Positions 10,253 through 18,184 of a DNA stretch of 64,000 nt are shown here, piece by piece. Numbering within the stretch: position 1 is the stretch's first letter; the number at the start of each line of letters is the position of its first letter. The position numbers were made by a program, and so were the translations under genes. The notes under the pieces were generated by a model. The model was not told where the DNA came from, ran no database searches, and was given only the letters and a program-made list of their open reading frames with translations. Source of the DNA: Rodentibacter rarus (lineage in GTDB: Bacteria > Pseudomonadota > Gammaproteobacteria > Enterobacterales > Pasteurellaceae); the NCBI RefSeq assembly GCF_001998965.1, contig NZ_MLHJ01000036.1, positions 1 to 64,000 on the forward strand. Direction: 5' to 3'.

Positions 10253-10303
10253 AGGGAAACTGAACGCAGTAGGGAAGTCTATAAAATAGAGAGATTGCCT
10301 AAA

Positions 10304-10489
10304 CTAAAAGAGGGATTTGACCTTATCCCAAAAAGAATTTGCTTGGCACGCTTTTAATTCAACTTCCTCTCCACATTGAGGACAACATTCAAAGTGCGAG
10401 ATAAGCACATCACCAGTGTTTAACACTGAATCTTTCCATTCACATTTTTTGCAATGCCATTGCATCGGTTTTGGAAATGGTATCGGCAT
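10304..10489 (-). CDS. Small zinc-ribbon protein
   Basis: A 61-residue protein with two Cys pairs (CKKC at about 13-16 and CPQC at about 36-39) separated by 19 residues, the spacing of a zinc ribbon. It is last in the minus-strand operon, 15 bases after the HEPN gene. AAGGAG precedes the ATG. It could bind nucleic acid or act as a small regulatory partner of the HEPN protein. No named family was recognised and no enzymatic motif is visible. Confidence 0.7.
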   Translation of the reverse strand: MPIPFPKPMQWHCKKCEWKDSVLNTGDVLISHFECCPQCGEEVELKACQANSFWDKVKSLF

Positions 10490-10504
10490 TTTTATCTCCT
10501 TATT

Positions 10505-11170
10505 TTAATCACGGATAACAGGATAGTAGGGTTTACCCCAATTTATTTCTTGATGGTTTTCCATCATAATTTGCAACATTTCAGGAATTAGCAACGACAA
10601 CACTCGACAACCGTCTTTTAATTGTTCTCGGTTAGCACGGCTATTATAAGTTGCACCACCATGTAGAATTTGATTGCGTAAAGTATATAAACAGGAAAAA
10701 ATTACCTCTAAAATATATTGCGTTTCACCTCTTTCTAAAGCGGAATAGGCTTTATCTTTACTTCTCTCAAAAGCAAGCAGAAATTCCCTCTCTGAAATTT
10801 TACCATTGTGATAATCCCAAAACGGCTGGTAAACAAATTGATTTTTTATTAATAAGCGGATTGACTGAGAAAATTTATGCCACACTAAATTGTAGAGCCG
10901 TTGCTCTTTATCACAGCGACAAATTAAGTGTAGAAATAGATTAAAGGTATTACGATCACCGGTATTGACATCAAGTTCCCTTGCATACGCCGAATTAAAT
11001 GAAATCCATAATGCAATAAATTGTGTATCTAAATCATCCAATTCTTTCGCATTTTCAGATTTTTCTAACCAACTAATCGCACGGTGAATTCGCAAGCGAA
11101 AATCTTCTGCGTAGTTATCAATATCCCGATGTTCACGGAAATAGGTTTTAAGGGTTTGGGCGATAGGCAT
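10505..11170 (-). CDS. HEPN-domain protein (putative ribonuclease)
   Basis: A 221-residue, largely alpha-helical protein. Near the C terminus it has LRNQILHGG, where Arg165 and His170 fit the Rx4-6H signature of HEPN ribonucleases. Upstream helices (SWLEKSE, FIALWISFNSAY) match the general HEPN bundle. HEPN nucleases act as toxins and as abortive-infection effectors. The gene is 22 bases downstream of the GTPase C-terminal frame and 15 bases upstream of the zinc-ribbon gene, all minus strand. Function is inferred from the motif and neighbours; it may equally be a non-defence HEPN protein. Confidence 0.75.
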   Translation of the reverse strand: MPIAQTLKTYFREHRDIDNYAEDFRLRIHRAISWLEKSENAKELDDLDTQFIALWISFNSAYARELDVNTGDRNTFNLFLHLICRCDKEQRLYNLVWHKFSQSIRLLIKNQFVYQPFWDYHNGKISEREFLLAFERSKDKAYSALERGETQYILEVIFSCLYTLRNQILHGGATYNSRANREQLKDGCRVLSLLIPEMLQIMMENHQEINWGKPYYPVIRD

Positions 11171-11192
11171 TGTTTTTTATCCTTTTATATAT

Positions 11193-11501
11193 TTACCAGT
11201 TCAACATTTTTTGCACAATATCTTCTGAACGATATTTTGTTTTTAATAAATCACATAAGTTTTTATTTTCGGCTAAATCATTTTTATAAAATTTATTTTC
11301 AGCCAATATTAACTGAGCTTCTTTATGTAAAGTAGGGTTACGAGCAAGACTATTACCAATATAATGAGGAATCTCTTGTTTTATAATCATTTTAGCTAAA
11401 GATTTTTGAATCTCTTTAGGTAAATCCAATCGCCTTGAAAACGTAATAAAACCAGCTTTACCTTTAGCACTATATTTTGTTTTTTTTAATTTCTCAAACA
11501 T
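11193..11501 (-). CDS. Out-of-frame C-terminal part of the phase-variable GTPase
   Basis: The frame is open from the G9 tract (11581) down to 11193, about 128 codons. It encodes a Lys-rich, helical segment starting ENLTPTSFPIEND and ending EDIVQKMLNW. An internal ATG at 11501 could start a 102-residue protein but has no convincing ribosome site. Adding one G (or removing two) at 11581-11589 joins it to the 414-residue GTPase, giving a protein of about 539 residues. I read it as the C-terminal domain of that GTPase, disconnected in this sequence. No family was recognised. Confidence 0.65.
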   Translation of the reverse strand: MFEKLKKTKYSAKGKAGFITFSRRLDLPKEIQKSLAKMIIKQEIPHYIGNSLARNPTLHKEAQLILAENKFYKNDLAENKNLCDLLKTKYRSEDIVQKMLNW

Positions 11502-11566
11502 TGTTTTAGGATCGTCTTTTGAATGAACTTTAGTCTCATCATTTTCTATTGGGAAAGAAGTAGGAG

Positions 11567-12811
11567 TTAAATTCTCCCCTCCCCCCCCCAGATTTCACTT
11601 AATAGTCTTTGAGATGGACGAATATTTAAGCTAGAGATAAAATCAAATTTTGATTGTTTATAGAAGGCTAGTTCTTTTCGAGATAAAGAACTATAGGCTG
11701 AAATCCCGGCAATAGGGAGCTCATCGTCTTTTAAGATTTCTTGGATTTCATCCATTATTTCTTTAACTATATTTAATGGTTTTAAATCTGCCTTATTTAA
11801 TACGATATAAATTGGCATTTTAGGAGAATCATCAAGCACTTTTCTCAAAAAATCTAAATCACTTTTCGGCATTGTACCGTTGGAATCTAATCCGATTACC
11901 CAAATCAGTGCGTCCGATTCTTTAATAAAATCAAATGCGGTTTGCATATCTTCATTTGTTGAGCTTCCTTGTAAATTTGCCGGATTATATCCCGGCGTAT
12001 CAATAAAACATAAATACTCAAAAGGTATTAGCGTTTTTAAACATAAACCGGATACAAGAGATTTTAAATTGATTTTAAATTCTGTAAAAAATTTATGTGT
12101 AAGTTTATGGTGTATTTCCTCATCAATCTCAAATAAATCAATTAATTTATCAAATTTATTTTTTGCCCAAAGTTGAGTTTTATCACTATTTATAATATAA
12201 GTTGGAATAGCAGTTGTAGGCTCTACACTGGAAGCAAGTTTTAGCTCTTTATCTTTAAATAAACTACTAATAAATTCAGATTTTCCCGCACTAAATCCAC
12301 CTGCAACAGCAACTTTAGTTTTGTTTTTAAAGTAAAAATTGCCTGCTTGATCTAGCCCCACATTAGGATCAATTAATGAGGCAACTAATTTTTCTCTTAG
12401 CGTTGAGTCCTTTAATTTATTAGACGTGTTTTCTAATTTCTTTTCAGTATCAAGAAGTAGATTGTTTTTTAATGATAGCTCTTCTTGGGATTTTTCTAAT
12501 TTACCGGCTGTATTGGATAACTCGTTCTCGGTTTGAGATAACTTATTTTTAGTGTTTGATAGTTCATTATCTGTATTTGCTAAATTATTCTCAGTTTGAG
12601 ATAGCTTTTCTTTAGTATTTGATAGCTCATTCGCTGTATTTTCTAGATGTTGATCTAAAAAATACAACCGTTGATCTATATCATCAAGTTGTTTATCAAC
12701 AATTTCAAGTTCATTTTCAATTGCTGCAACTATTTTAGACTTTTTAAATAAAAACTTAAATTTAGAGGTGTTATCCACCTCTGTTAAAATTGATTGTAAC
12801 TCTTTACGCAT
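11567..12811 (-). CDS. Dynamin-like GTPase with coiled coil, truncated at a poly-G tract
   Basis: Third GTPase of the operon. As sequenced it has 414 residues. Residues about 36-140 form a long coiled coil with two near-identical 21-residue units (61-81 and 82-102). The G domain has G1 GGFSAGKS (171-178), a G2 candidate PTTA (198-201), G3 DTPGYN (271-276) and canonical G4 NKAD (339-342). The frame ends in WGGEGRI just after nine G residues; with ten G it would continue into the 11193-11580 frame. Start is 10 bases after the preceding GTPase gene. It probably works with its two paralogues on membranes, as LeoA/B/C-type dynamins do. Confidence 0.85.
   Translation of the reverse strand: MRKELQSILTEVDNTSKFKFLFKKSKIVAAIENELEIVDKQLDDIDQRLYFLDQHLENTANELSNTKEKLSQTENNLANTDNELSNTKNKLSQTENELSNTAGKLEKSQEELSLKNNLLLDTEKKLENTSNKLKDSTLREKLVASLIDPNVGLDQAGNFYFKNKTKVAVAGGFSAGKSEFISSLFKDKELKLASSVEPTTAIPTYIINSDKTQLWAKNKFDKLIDLFEIDEEIHHKLTHKFFTEFKINLKSLVSGLCLKTLIPFEYLCFIDTPGYNPANLQGSSTNEDMQTAFDFIKESDALIWVIGLDSNGTMPKSDLDFLRKVLDDSPKMPIYIVLNKADLKPLNIVKEIMDEIQEILKDDELPIAGISAYSSLSRKELAFYKQSKFDFISSLNIRPSQRLLSEIWGGEGRI
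11581..11589 (-). repeat. Homopolymer G9 tract, candidate phase-variation switch
   Basis: Nine C on the plus strand (nine G in the coding strand), followed in the coding strand by A and four more G. With G9 the GTPase frame stops 6 codons later. With G10 or G7 it reads through to 11193. The position inside an open frame is the classic arrangement for slipped-strand phase variation. Confidence 0.85.
12506..12631 (-). repeat. Tandem 63-bp coding repeat in the GTPase coiled coil
   Basis: Two consecutive 63-bp units encode 21-residue units that both begin NELSNTK and contain KLSQTEN. They lie in the coiled coil of the third GTPase. Copy number could vary between strains. Confidence 0.7.
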
Positions 12812-12821
12812 AGAATGCCCC

Positions 12822-15074
12822 TTATAGTCCTTTAATTTCTTGGTTTAAATTAGACCATTTTCTTAAACTTTCTTCTTTGTTTTCTATATCTCTCACTAGA
12901 TTCGTAATGTCTTTATTTAAATGAGAGACTAAATCTTTGGAGAGTTCCACATTTTTTAAGACAGAAATCGTGTTTTCTATTTTAGAATCAATCTCTTTTT
13001 CTTTATTGCGTTTTAGATTCATTAAATAATTTCTACTTTCTGTAATGAAACGATCCCCTTCAGATTCTCTTAAAACACCGCCTTTATCAATTTCGGAAGG
13101 CAAGTTTTTATCTAACTTAATTTTTTCATCCGGAAGATTTTTAATGACAACATCAATCGCATTTAACAGACTTTTCTTAGGTAATTTTAACTGATATTTC
13201 TGACAAAATTCATTAAATGCAACTTCCATTTCTTTCCGTAGCTCTTTTTCTAAGGCATTTCGTTTATTGTTTATGACCTTATTGAGGCTTTCTCCTAAAT
13301 CATTCAATATTCGCTGAATAGAATCTCGAATTTGGTTTGCGTAAACAACACGATATTGAGTTGTAACATCACGGCTACGGGTTTCATAAGTATAATCATC
13401 TCCCCAACCGAAAGTAACAACACTCCAAACTTTACGAGCAAAAGTTTTTACTTTAACATCATAATATTCGGTTTTAGTTTCGCTTTTTGTATCTCTTGCA
13501 TCATCCGGTGAAAACTCACTTAAATGATAATCTAAATACTTATTTAAGTCTTTATCCAGCTCCCTTTTATAATTCCAAATTACATCATTGTATTTTTCGT
13601 TCATCTCAATAGAAAGATTTTCTGAGGCATCTATCAACCTTTCTACCTGGTTATTTAATTCATTAATATTTGAATTGTTAATTTCATTAATTTTATTTTG
13701 TGTGTAATCAGAGAGTTTTTGGATATACTCTTCAATAGTATTATTCTGCGCTGAGATTAAATCATTAATTCTTTGACATAATATATCTTCTTTTTTTACT
13801 GTGACATCTTTAATGATTTTTTCTATTTTAGGTATAGCAGATAATTCTAACAGCGTTTCTTTAACAACATCTGTATTTTTATCCAATTCTGAGTAATGTG
13901 ATTTTAAGTTATCCCAAACAAATTTTTCATTTTCATCATATTTTTTAGGATTTTCTAAATGTTTAGCTAGGTTAAATGCAATGCTAGAGCTACAAATTAC
14001 ATTATTCTTTTTTAAATCATTAAGTATTGTTTCATTAATCCCTATACTTTCCTCTTTACCATTCTGATCTTTATTTAAATTTTTTAATGTACCTGTTAAT
14101 TTTTTTGATAAATTATCTATGGTAAGAGAAATACTCTCTCTCTTTTCACTACCGTAAAACTGCATATCCGATTGGCTTGCAATAAGATGAATTTCTCGTA
14201 TACCTGCTTGACCGGTAACACGAGAGATTAATTGAAAATCTTCTCGGCTTAAGAATTGCCCGGCAGGAGAGACAATAAATACCACATCACATTTGCTTAA
14301 TAATTGTTCTGTACGTTCTTCACGAGATTTTACAGGGTCATTAAGTCCCGGCGTGTCAATGATTTCCAGATCTTTTATTTTCTCATTAGGGATATAAATT
14401 TTAACGGACTTGGTAAATGGCATATAACGCCCATTTGAACCCACAAATTCAGCTAATTTTGAATTAAAAAGATCTTCTATTGTTTCCGCCTCCAAATTAT
14501 TAAATTTTTTTAATTCAGATAGACTGACTTGGCTTTCTTTAATCCTTTGATATTGATCATAAGATGCACTATAAGGATGATCCTTCATCTCTCTTTTGGC
14601 TGCTTTTTCTGCTCTTTCTTCTAGCTGAATAGTTGCCAGTTTACCTTGTTTTCGTAATTCATCCCGTTTGCTCTCTTTTAACTGATCGAAAGCTTTTAGA
14701 TATTTTTTAGCTTCAGACTCAATATTATCAATGTCTTTTTGAGTAAAAAAATCAACTTCTGCTTGAATTTTTTCTCCATATTCTATTATTGTTAAAGCCG
14801 CTGTCATTGGTGTTGCGGCTTTTGGAAGAATATTTTCTCCATCAAAAAGTAAAGCATTTAACAATGAAGATTTTCCAGCTTTTACTCGACCTATAATTCC
14901 CACTCTTAATAAGCGTGATTGATCCTCCATATCTTTAAGATCGTTTTCTAGCTCGATTTTTTCTTTAATTCCTTTTTTATTCGCCAATGCATACGCTAAA
15001 AATTCATCACTATTTTGAATTATTGGGTTATTTAAAAAGGATTCAATTTTAGAGATACGTTCAACAATATTCAT
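12822..15074 (-). CDS. Dynamin-like GTPase (LeoA/CrfC-like)
   Basis: A 750-residue dynamin-family GTPase. G1 is GRVKAGKSS (62-70), G2 lies in KAATPMTAA (85-93), G3 is DTPGLND (240-246), and a G4-like SQSD lies at 300-303. Long coiled-coil stretches follow (about 420-560 and 590-750). A short aromatic segment (KVWSVVTFGWG, about 545-555) may be a membrane-touching paddle. Size and domain order recall E. coli CrfC (YjdA, 742 residues) and the Leo proteins. It is second of three adjacent GTPase genes with 4- and 10-base gaps. The membrane or nucleoid role is inferred from the family. Confidence 0.85.
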   Translation of the reverse strand: MNIVERISKIESFLNNPIIQNSDEFLAYALANKKGIKEKIELENDLKDMEDQSRLLRVGIIGRVKAGKSSLLNALLFDGENILPKAATPMTAALTIIEYGEKIQAEVDFFTQKDIDNIESEAKKYLKAFDQLKESKRDELRKQGKLATIQLEERAEKAAKREMKDHPYSASYDQYQRIKESQVSLSELKKFNNLEAETIEDLFNSKLAEFVGSNGRYMPFTKSVKIYIPNEKIKDLEIIDTPGLNDPVKSREERTEQLLSKCDVVFIVSPAGQFLSREDFQLISRVTGQAGIREIHLIASQSDMQFYGSEKRESISLTIDNLSKKLTGTLKNLNKDQNGKEESIGINETILNDLKKNNVICSSSIAFNLAKHLENPKKYDENEKFVWDNLKSHYSELDKNTDVVKETLLELSAIPKIEKIIKDVTVKKEDILCQRINDLISAQNNTIEEYIQKLSDYTQNKINEINNSNINELNNQVERLIDASENLSIEMNEKYNDVIWNYKRELDKDLNKYLDYHLSEFSPDDARDTKSETKTEYYDVKVKTFARKVWSVVTFGWGDDYTYETRSRDVTTQYRVVYANQIRDSIQRILNDLGESLNKVINNKRNALEKELRKEMEVAFNEFCQKYQLKLPKKSLLNAIDVVIKNLPDEKIKLDKNLPSEIDKGGVLRESEGDRFITESRNYLMNLKRNKEKEIDSKIENTISVLKNVELSKDLVSHLNKDITNLVRDIENKEESLRKWSNLNQEIKGL

Positions 15075-15077
15075 AAT

Positions 15078-16820
15078 TTACACCTCACTATTTAAAAATT
15101 TTTGAGATAATCTTGATACAGTATTTTGTGCTGTTTTTAATTCAGCAATACGTCTTTCAATATTGAATGATTCTTTTTCTTTCATTTGTAATTCACCTTC
15201 AATAGATTCTTTTTGATTTTTTATTGATTTACTAAATTCATCTGCAATGCCTACAATCATTCGGTTAATCGCCTCATTAAAAATATTTGGGAAAATTTCT
15301 TCTAGTTTTCGTCTTAATTCGTTTACGACATCACGTTTGATTTTTTCTTCTAATTTGGCTACGGGATCCTCTTCCTCACCAGAGGAGTTACTACTAAACA
15401 ACTTAAAAATACCTTCAAGAAATGGCAGTGCTGCTGTTAATATTCTCGCTATTGTAGCTAATATGCCGCCTGAAAATACACTTGCTAAGGCAGATACACT
15501 TTTAACAATATCGCTCATATCAATACTTGTATCTTCAACAGATTTTTTACAACTATCCACAATATCCTGAATAAATTTACTATCCATATTTAAAGAAGAT
15601 AATGCACTAGAAAGTCCTAATTCAGCGACATGGCTAAATTTAGTCATTTCTTGAATAGCTCTTTTTTTAACCTTTTCTTTTAATTCAGCAGTTAATGTGG
15701 TTTGTACGCTGTATTCTAATTCTCTTTTTAATGCTTCAGGGTTATTTATACCAATTGAAGCTAAGTAACTCGCTTTATTATAAATTTCTTCACAAACACG
15801 ACTAATAATATATCTAATATCTTGTTCATTATCTCTTTCCAGAGATTTTAGAATTTTATCCTTTTCTAGTTCTAAATTCTTTATTCCATTGTTTAGATCC
15901 CGTATTGCATTTTTGACTGATTCTTTATCCGTATCCAGAGTTGTTAGTTTAGATTGAATATTATTGATTATTTCTTGATTATTTTCTTTTAGTCTTTCAA
16001 TGAAAATTGAATTAAAGAACTGATTAGGATCAATACCAGTTAAAATCTTATTAAGATTTTCACCACCATTGTTATCCAATAAGATAATTTCTCTGTCATA
16101 GTCGAATTCATCAAGTAAATATTCTGCAATATCTTCTTGAATTTCTTTTACTTGTGATGTTGGTCTTAAATTTGTTTTACTTAGACAAAATGTAAAACCT
16201 TTACCAAATTCTTGTAAGGCACCTATTTCTTTAGATAAAGAAGATACAACCGTTCCATCTTCGATATTAATTAAAATAATAAAATGAGCTTGCCTATTTA
16301 AATAAGTGTGGATTGCTTTATTATGCCCTTGTAATGGAGAGTCAAATCCAGGCATATCGACTAAAATTAATGGAGAGATATTTTTTAGTTTTTCTGAATT
16401 AATATAATACTGAAGGTATTTATAATTACCGGCTTTTTCTTTTAGTAAATTTCCTTGCTCAATAGGATACTCTTCTTTCATATCATTAGTTGTTATAGCA
16501 ACAATTTTCTCATCTTCACTATAATGTAATTCGGCTGCAAGTGCAGTTTCCGGTCTTACGTCTGTAGATAAGTATTCTTTACCTAAAAAAGAGTTAATGA
16601 GTGTACTTTTTCCTGCACTAAAACCTCCAATAACAGGAATGACAAGTTGTGTTGTTTTTATATCCTTATATAATTTAGTTATACTATTTAAAATTTCTTT
16701 TTCTTCATTAAAAATTGTCTTAATTACCTCATTAATTTGAGAAATATAATTTAAGAATTGTTGTTGCTTTTCTATAGAAGTAGAGCTGTTAAAACTTTCA
16801 TTTAATAATTCATTAGACAT
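15078..16820 (-). CDS. Dynamin-like GTPase with C-terminal hydrophobic segment
   Basis: A 580-residue GTPase, first of the trio. G1 is GGFSAGKS (65-72), G2 lies in RPETA (89-93), G3 is DMPGFD (155-160), and a degenerate G4-like SKTN lies near 205. A Gly/Ala/Ile-rich hydrophobic stretch (SVFSGGILATIARILTAALP, about 445-465) is likely membrane-inserting. Flanking helices are predicted coiled coil. It starts 9 bases after the regulator gene. The paired long and short dynamins suggest hetero-oligomers, as in Leo and CrfC-YjcZ type systems. Substrate membrane and trigger are unknown. Confidence 0.85.
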   Translation of the reverse strand: MSNELLNESFNSSTSIEKQQQFLNYISQINEVIKTIFNEEKEILNSITKLYKDIKTTQLVIPVIGGFSAGKSTLINSFLGKEYLSTDVRPETALAAELHYSEDEKIVAITTNDMKEEYPIEQGNLLKEKAGNYKYLQYYINSEKLKNISPLILVDMPGFDSPLQGHNKAIHTYLNRQAHFIILINIEDGTVVSSLSKEIGALQEFGKGFTFCLSKTNLRPTSQVKEIQEDIAEYLLDEFDYDREIILLDNNGGENLNKILTGIDPNQFFNSIFIERLKENNQEIINNIQSKLTTLDTDKESVKNAIRDLNNGIKNLELEKDKILKSLERDNEQDIRYIISRVCEEIYNKASYLASIGINNPEALKRELEYSVQTTLTAELKEKVKKRAIQEMTKFSHVAELGLSSALSSLNMDSKFIQDIVDSCKKSVEDTSIDMSDIVKSVSALASVFSGGILATIARILTAALPFLEGIFKLFSSNSSGEEEDPVAKLEEKIKRDVVNELRRKLEEIFPNIFNEAINRMIVGIADEFSKSIKNQKESIEGELQMKEKESFNIERRIAELKTAQNTVSRLSQKFLNSEV

Positions 16821-16829
16821 AATTTTTCC

Positions 16830-17717
16830 TTAATTTTGATTTGATAAATAATTTTGTAACTTTTCGATCATTTTTCCCTGTAATTCACTCGGATTAATAA
16901 TCGTCAAATGCGGTATCCAATATTGCACCAGTGGCACAATATCCAGTTCGTGGACATTTTCGCTGGATAATATCAGTTCGCCGTTTTCTGCTTTGTGAAC
17001 GAGTTTTTGATTCGGCAGTAAATTACGGCGTAAGAAATAGGGGGCGGCGAAGGCGGAGACTTTAATAAGTACTTCACTTAATTGGTTGCCGTGGGAAATG
17101 CTGTCATTTTTTGTGATTTCTTCCAGCAGTTGCGGGTTAGGTGTGAAAGATTCATTCAACATTTCGACCGCACTTAATTGGGTAAAACAAAAGGTTTTTT
17201 GTTTGTCTTGATCTGTCCCGATGAGATACCAGATACCATTTTTGTTAATCAGGCTGTAAGGGGCGATTTTGTAATATTTGCCTTCTTCGGTATTCAATTT
17301 CTTATATTTAAAACTAACGAAATTGCGTTGTTGAATGGCTTGTTGCAGTTGGTTAAATTCTTTTTCAAGATGATGAATGCTTTCATATTGAAAACCTTTA
17401 ACTTGCACGCTTTGGGTCAGTTTTTCTTGATAAAACTGTTGGTCGATTTTAGGGAATAAATCTGCCACGCTCACAAAAAGGGCGAAGCGTTGAATATCTT
17501 CTTCCGTGAGAAACCTCAGTCTTTGACGGTTAATTTTGTAATATCTCGCACCTTTTTCTTCCCACTCTAAAAAATCAAAGCGGTTTATATCACGCTGAAT
17601 GGTGCGTAATGAAACACCAAATTCTTCAGATAATTGGTGAACATCAAGCCGAGTCCCTTGATTAAGTTTACCTAATAGTTGTGCTAAACGTTGTGCAAGT
17701 TGATGATTCTTTTTCAT
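16830..17717 (-). CDS. HTH/WYL-domain transcriptional regulator
   Basis: A 295-residue regulator with an N-terminal DeoR-like winged helix-turn-helix (about 18-60: LDVHQLSEEFGVSLRTIQRD). A WYL domain (about 120-200) contains the diagnostic GIWYLIG, and a WCX-like C-terminal extension follows. WYL regulators such as CapW and BrxR repress anti-phage operons and respond to nucleic-acid or nucleotide ligands. It is the first gene of the minus-strand operon with the three GTPases 9 bases downstream, so it is probably an autoregulator. One uptake signal lies inside it (17166). The ligand is unknown. Confidence 0.85.
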   Translation of the reverse strand: MKKNHQLAQRLAQLLGKLNQGTRLDVHQLSEEFGVSLRTIQRDINRFDFLEWEEKGARYYKINRQRLRFLTEEDIQRFALFVSVADLFPKIDQQFYQEKLTQSVQVKGFQYESIHHLEKEFNQLQQAIQQRNFVSFKYKKLNTEEGKYYKIAPYSLINKNGIWYLIGTDQDKQKTFCFTQLSAVEMLNESFTPNPQLLEEITKNDSISHGNQLSEVLIKVSAFAAPYFLRRNLLPNQKLVHKAENGELILSSENVHELDIVPLVQYWIPHLTIINPSELQGKMIEKLQNYLSNQN

Positions 17718-17760
17718 TTTCTTAAATCATTGCGAATTGGTGCATATAATTTATCAAAAA

Positions 17761-17797
17761 TTTGCTTACACCAAGCGTCAGGTTGTGTCGCAAGTAA
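17761..17797 (-). promoter_or_regulatory. Candidate operator/promoter of the WYL-GTPase operon
   Basis: On the minus strand TTGCGACACAACC and GGTGTAAGCAA form an imperfect inverted repeat with an 8-base centre, followed by TTGATAAATTATAT about 40-55 bases before the regulator ATG. WYL repressors usually bind inverted repeats near their own promoter. The match is imperfect, so this is a guess. Confidence 0.35.
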
Positions 17798-17956
17798 ATT
17801 TTTTTTTACTTTTAGTTCGTTGAGGTTTTAAAATCTAGTCGGTGATAAATTGGCTTAACTATCAAATTTGTCAATATGATTTTTCTTAGAGAGAAGATTG
17901 GATCTGAAAGAAAGTAGTTGTGAGATAATAGATTTTTTAGAAAAGAAAGACGATAA

Positions 17957-18018
<62 letters not shown>

Positions 18019-18142
18019 AACATAATTGGCTTGTACCCAGTATGAAACTAAACAGCGCCATTCTATGTAAATTTTTTATGGGTGGCAAGGGTAAATTGAG
18101 TATTGCGTGTAGCTTGATTCTATGTGAAATTTTTTATTTTTT

Positions 18143-18176
18143 GACCGCACTTCCATAAAAAGTGCGGTTATTTTTT
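18143..18176. terminator. Paired uptake-signal hairpin after suhB
   Basis: ACCGCACTT (18144-18152) and AAGTGCGGT (18160-18168) form a stem 17-41 bases after the suhB stop. The T-run is on the plus side (TTATTTTTTC), so on the suhB strand it is a hairpin without a classical U-tract. Confidence 0.5.
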
Positions 18177-18184
18177 CAATGTTT

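Noticed and set aside
11193-11501. Independent 102-residue gene
   Set aside because: No convincing ribosome site, and its frame extends without a stop back to the G9 tract, so a GTPase C-terminal domain is the better explanation.
18042-18158. 38-codon plus frame (MKLNSAILCK...) with a hydrophobic tail
   Set aside because: No ribosome site and its end runs into the paired uptake hairpin; likely chance.
18042-18176. The uptake hairpin after suhB as a classic minus-strand terminator
   Set aside because: The T-run is on the plus side only, so I list it as a hairpin with low confidence.
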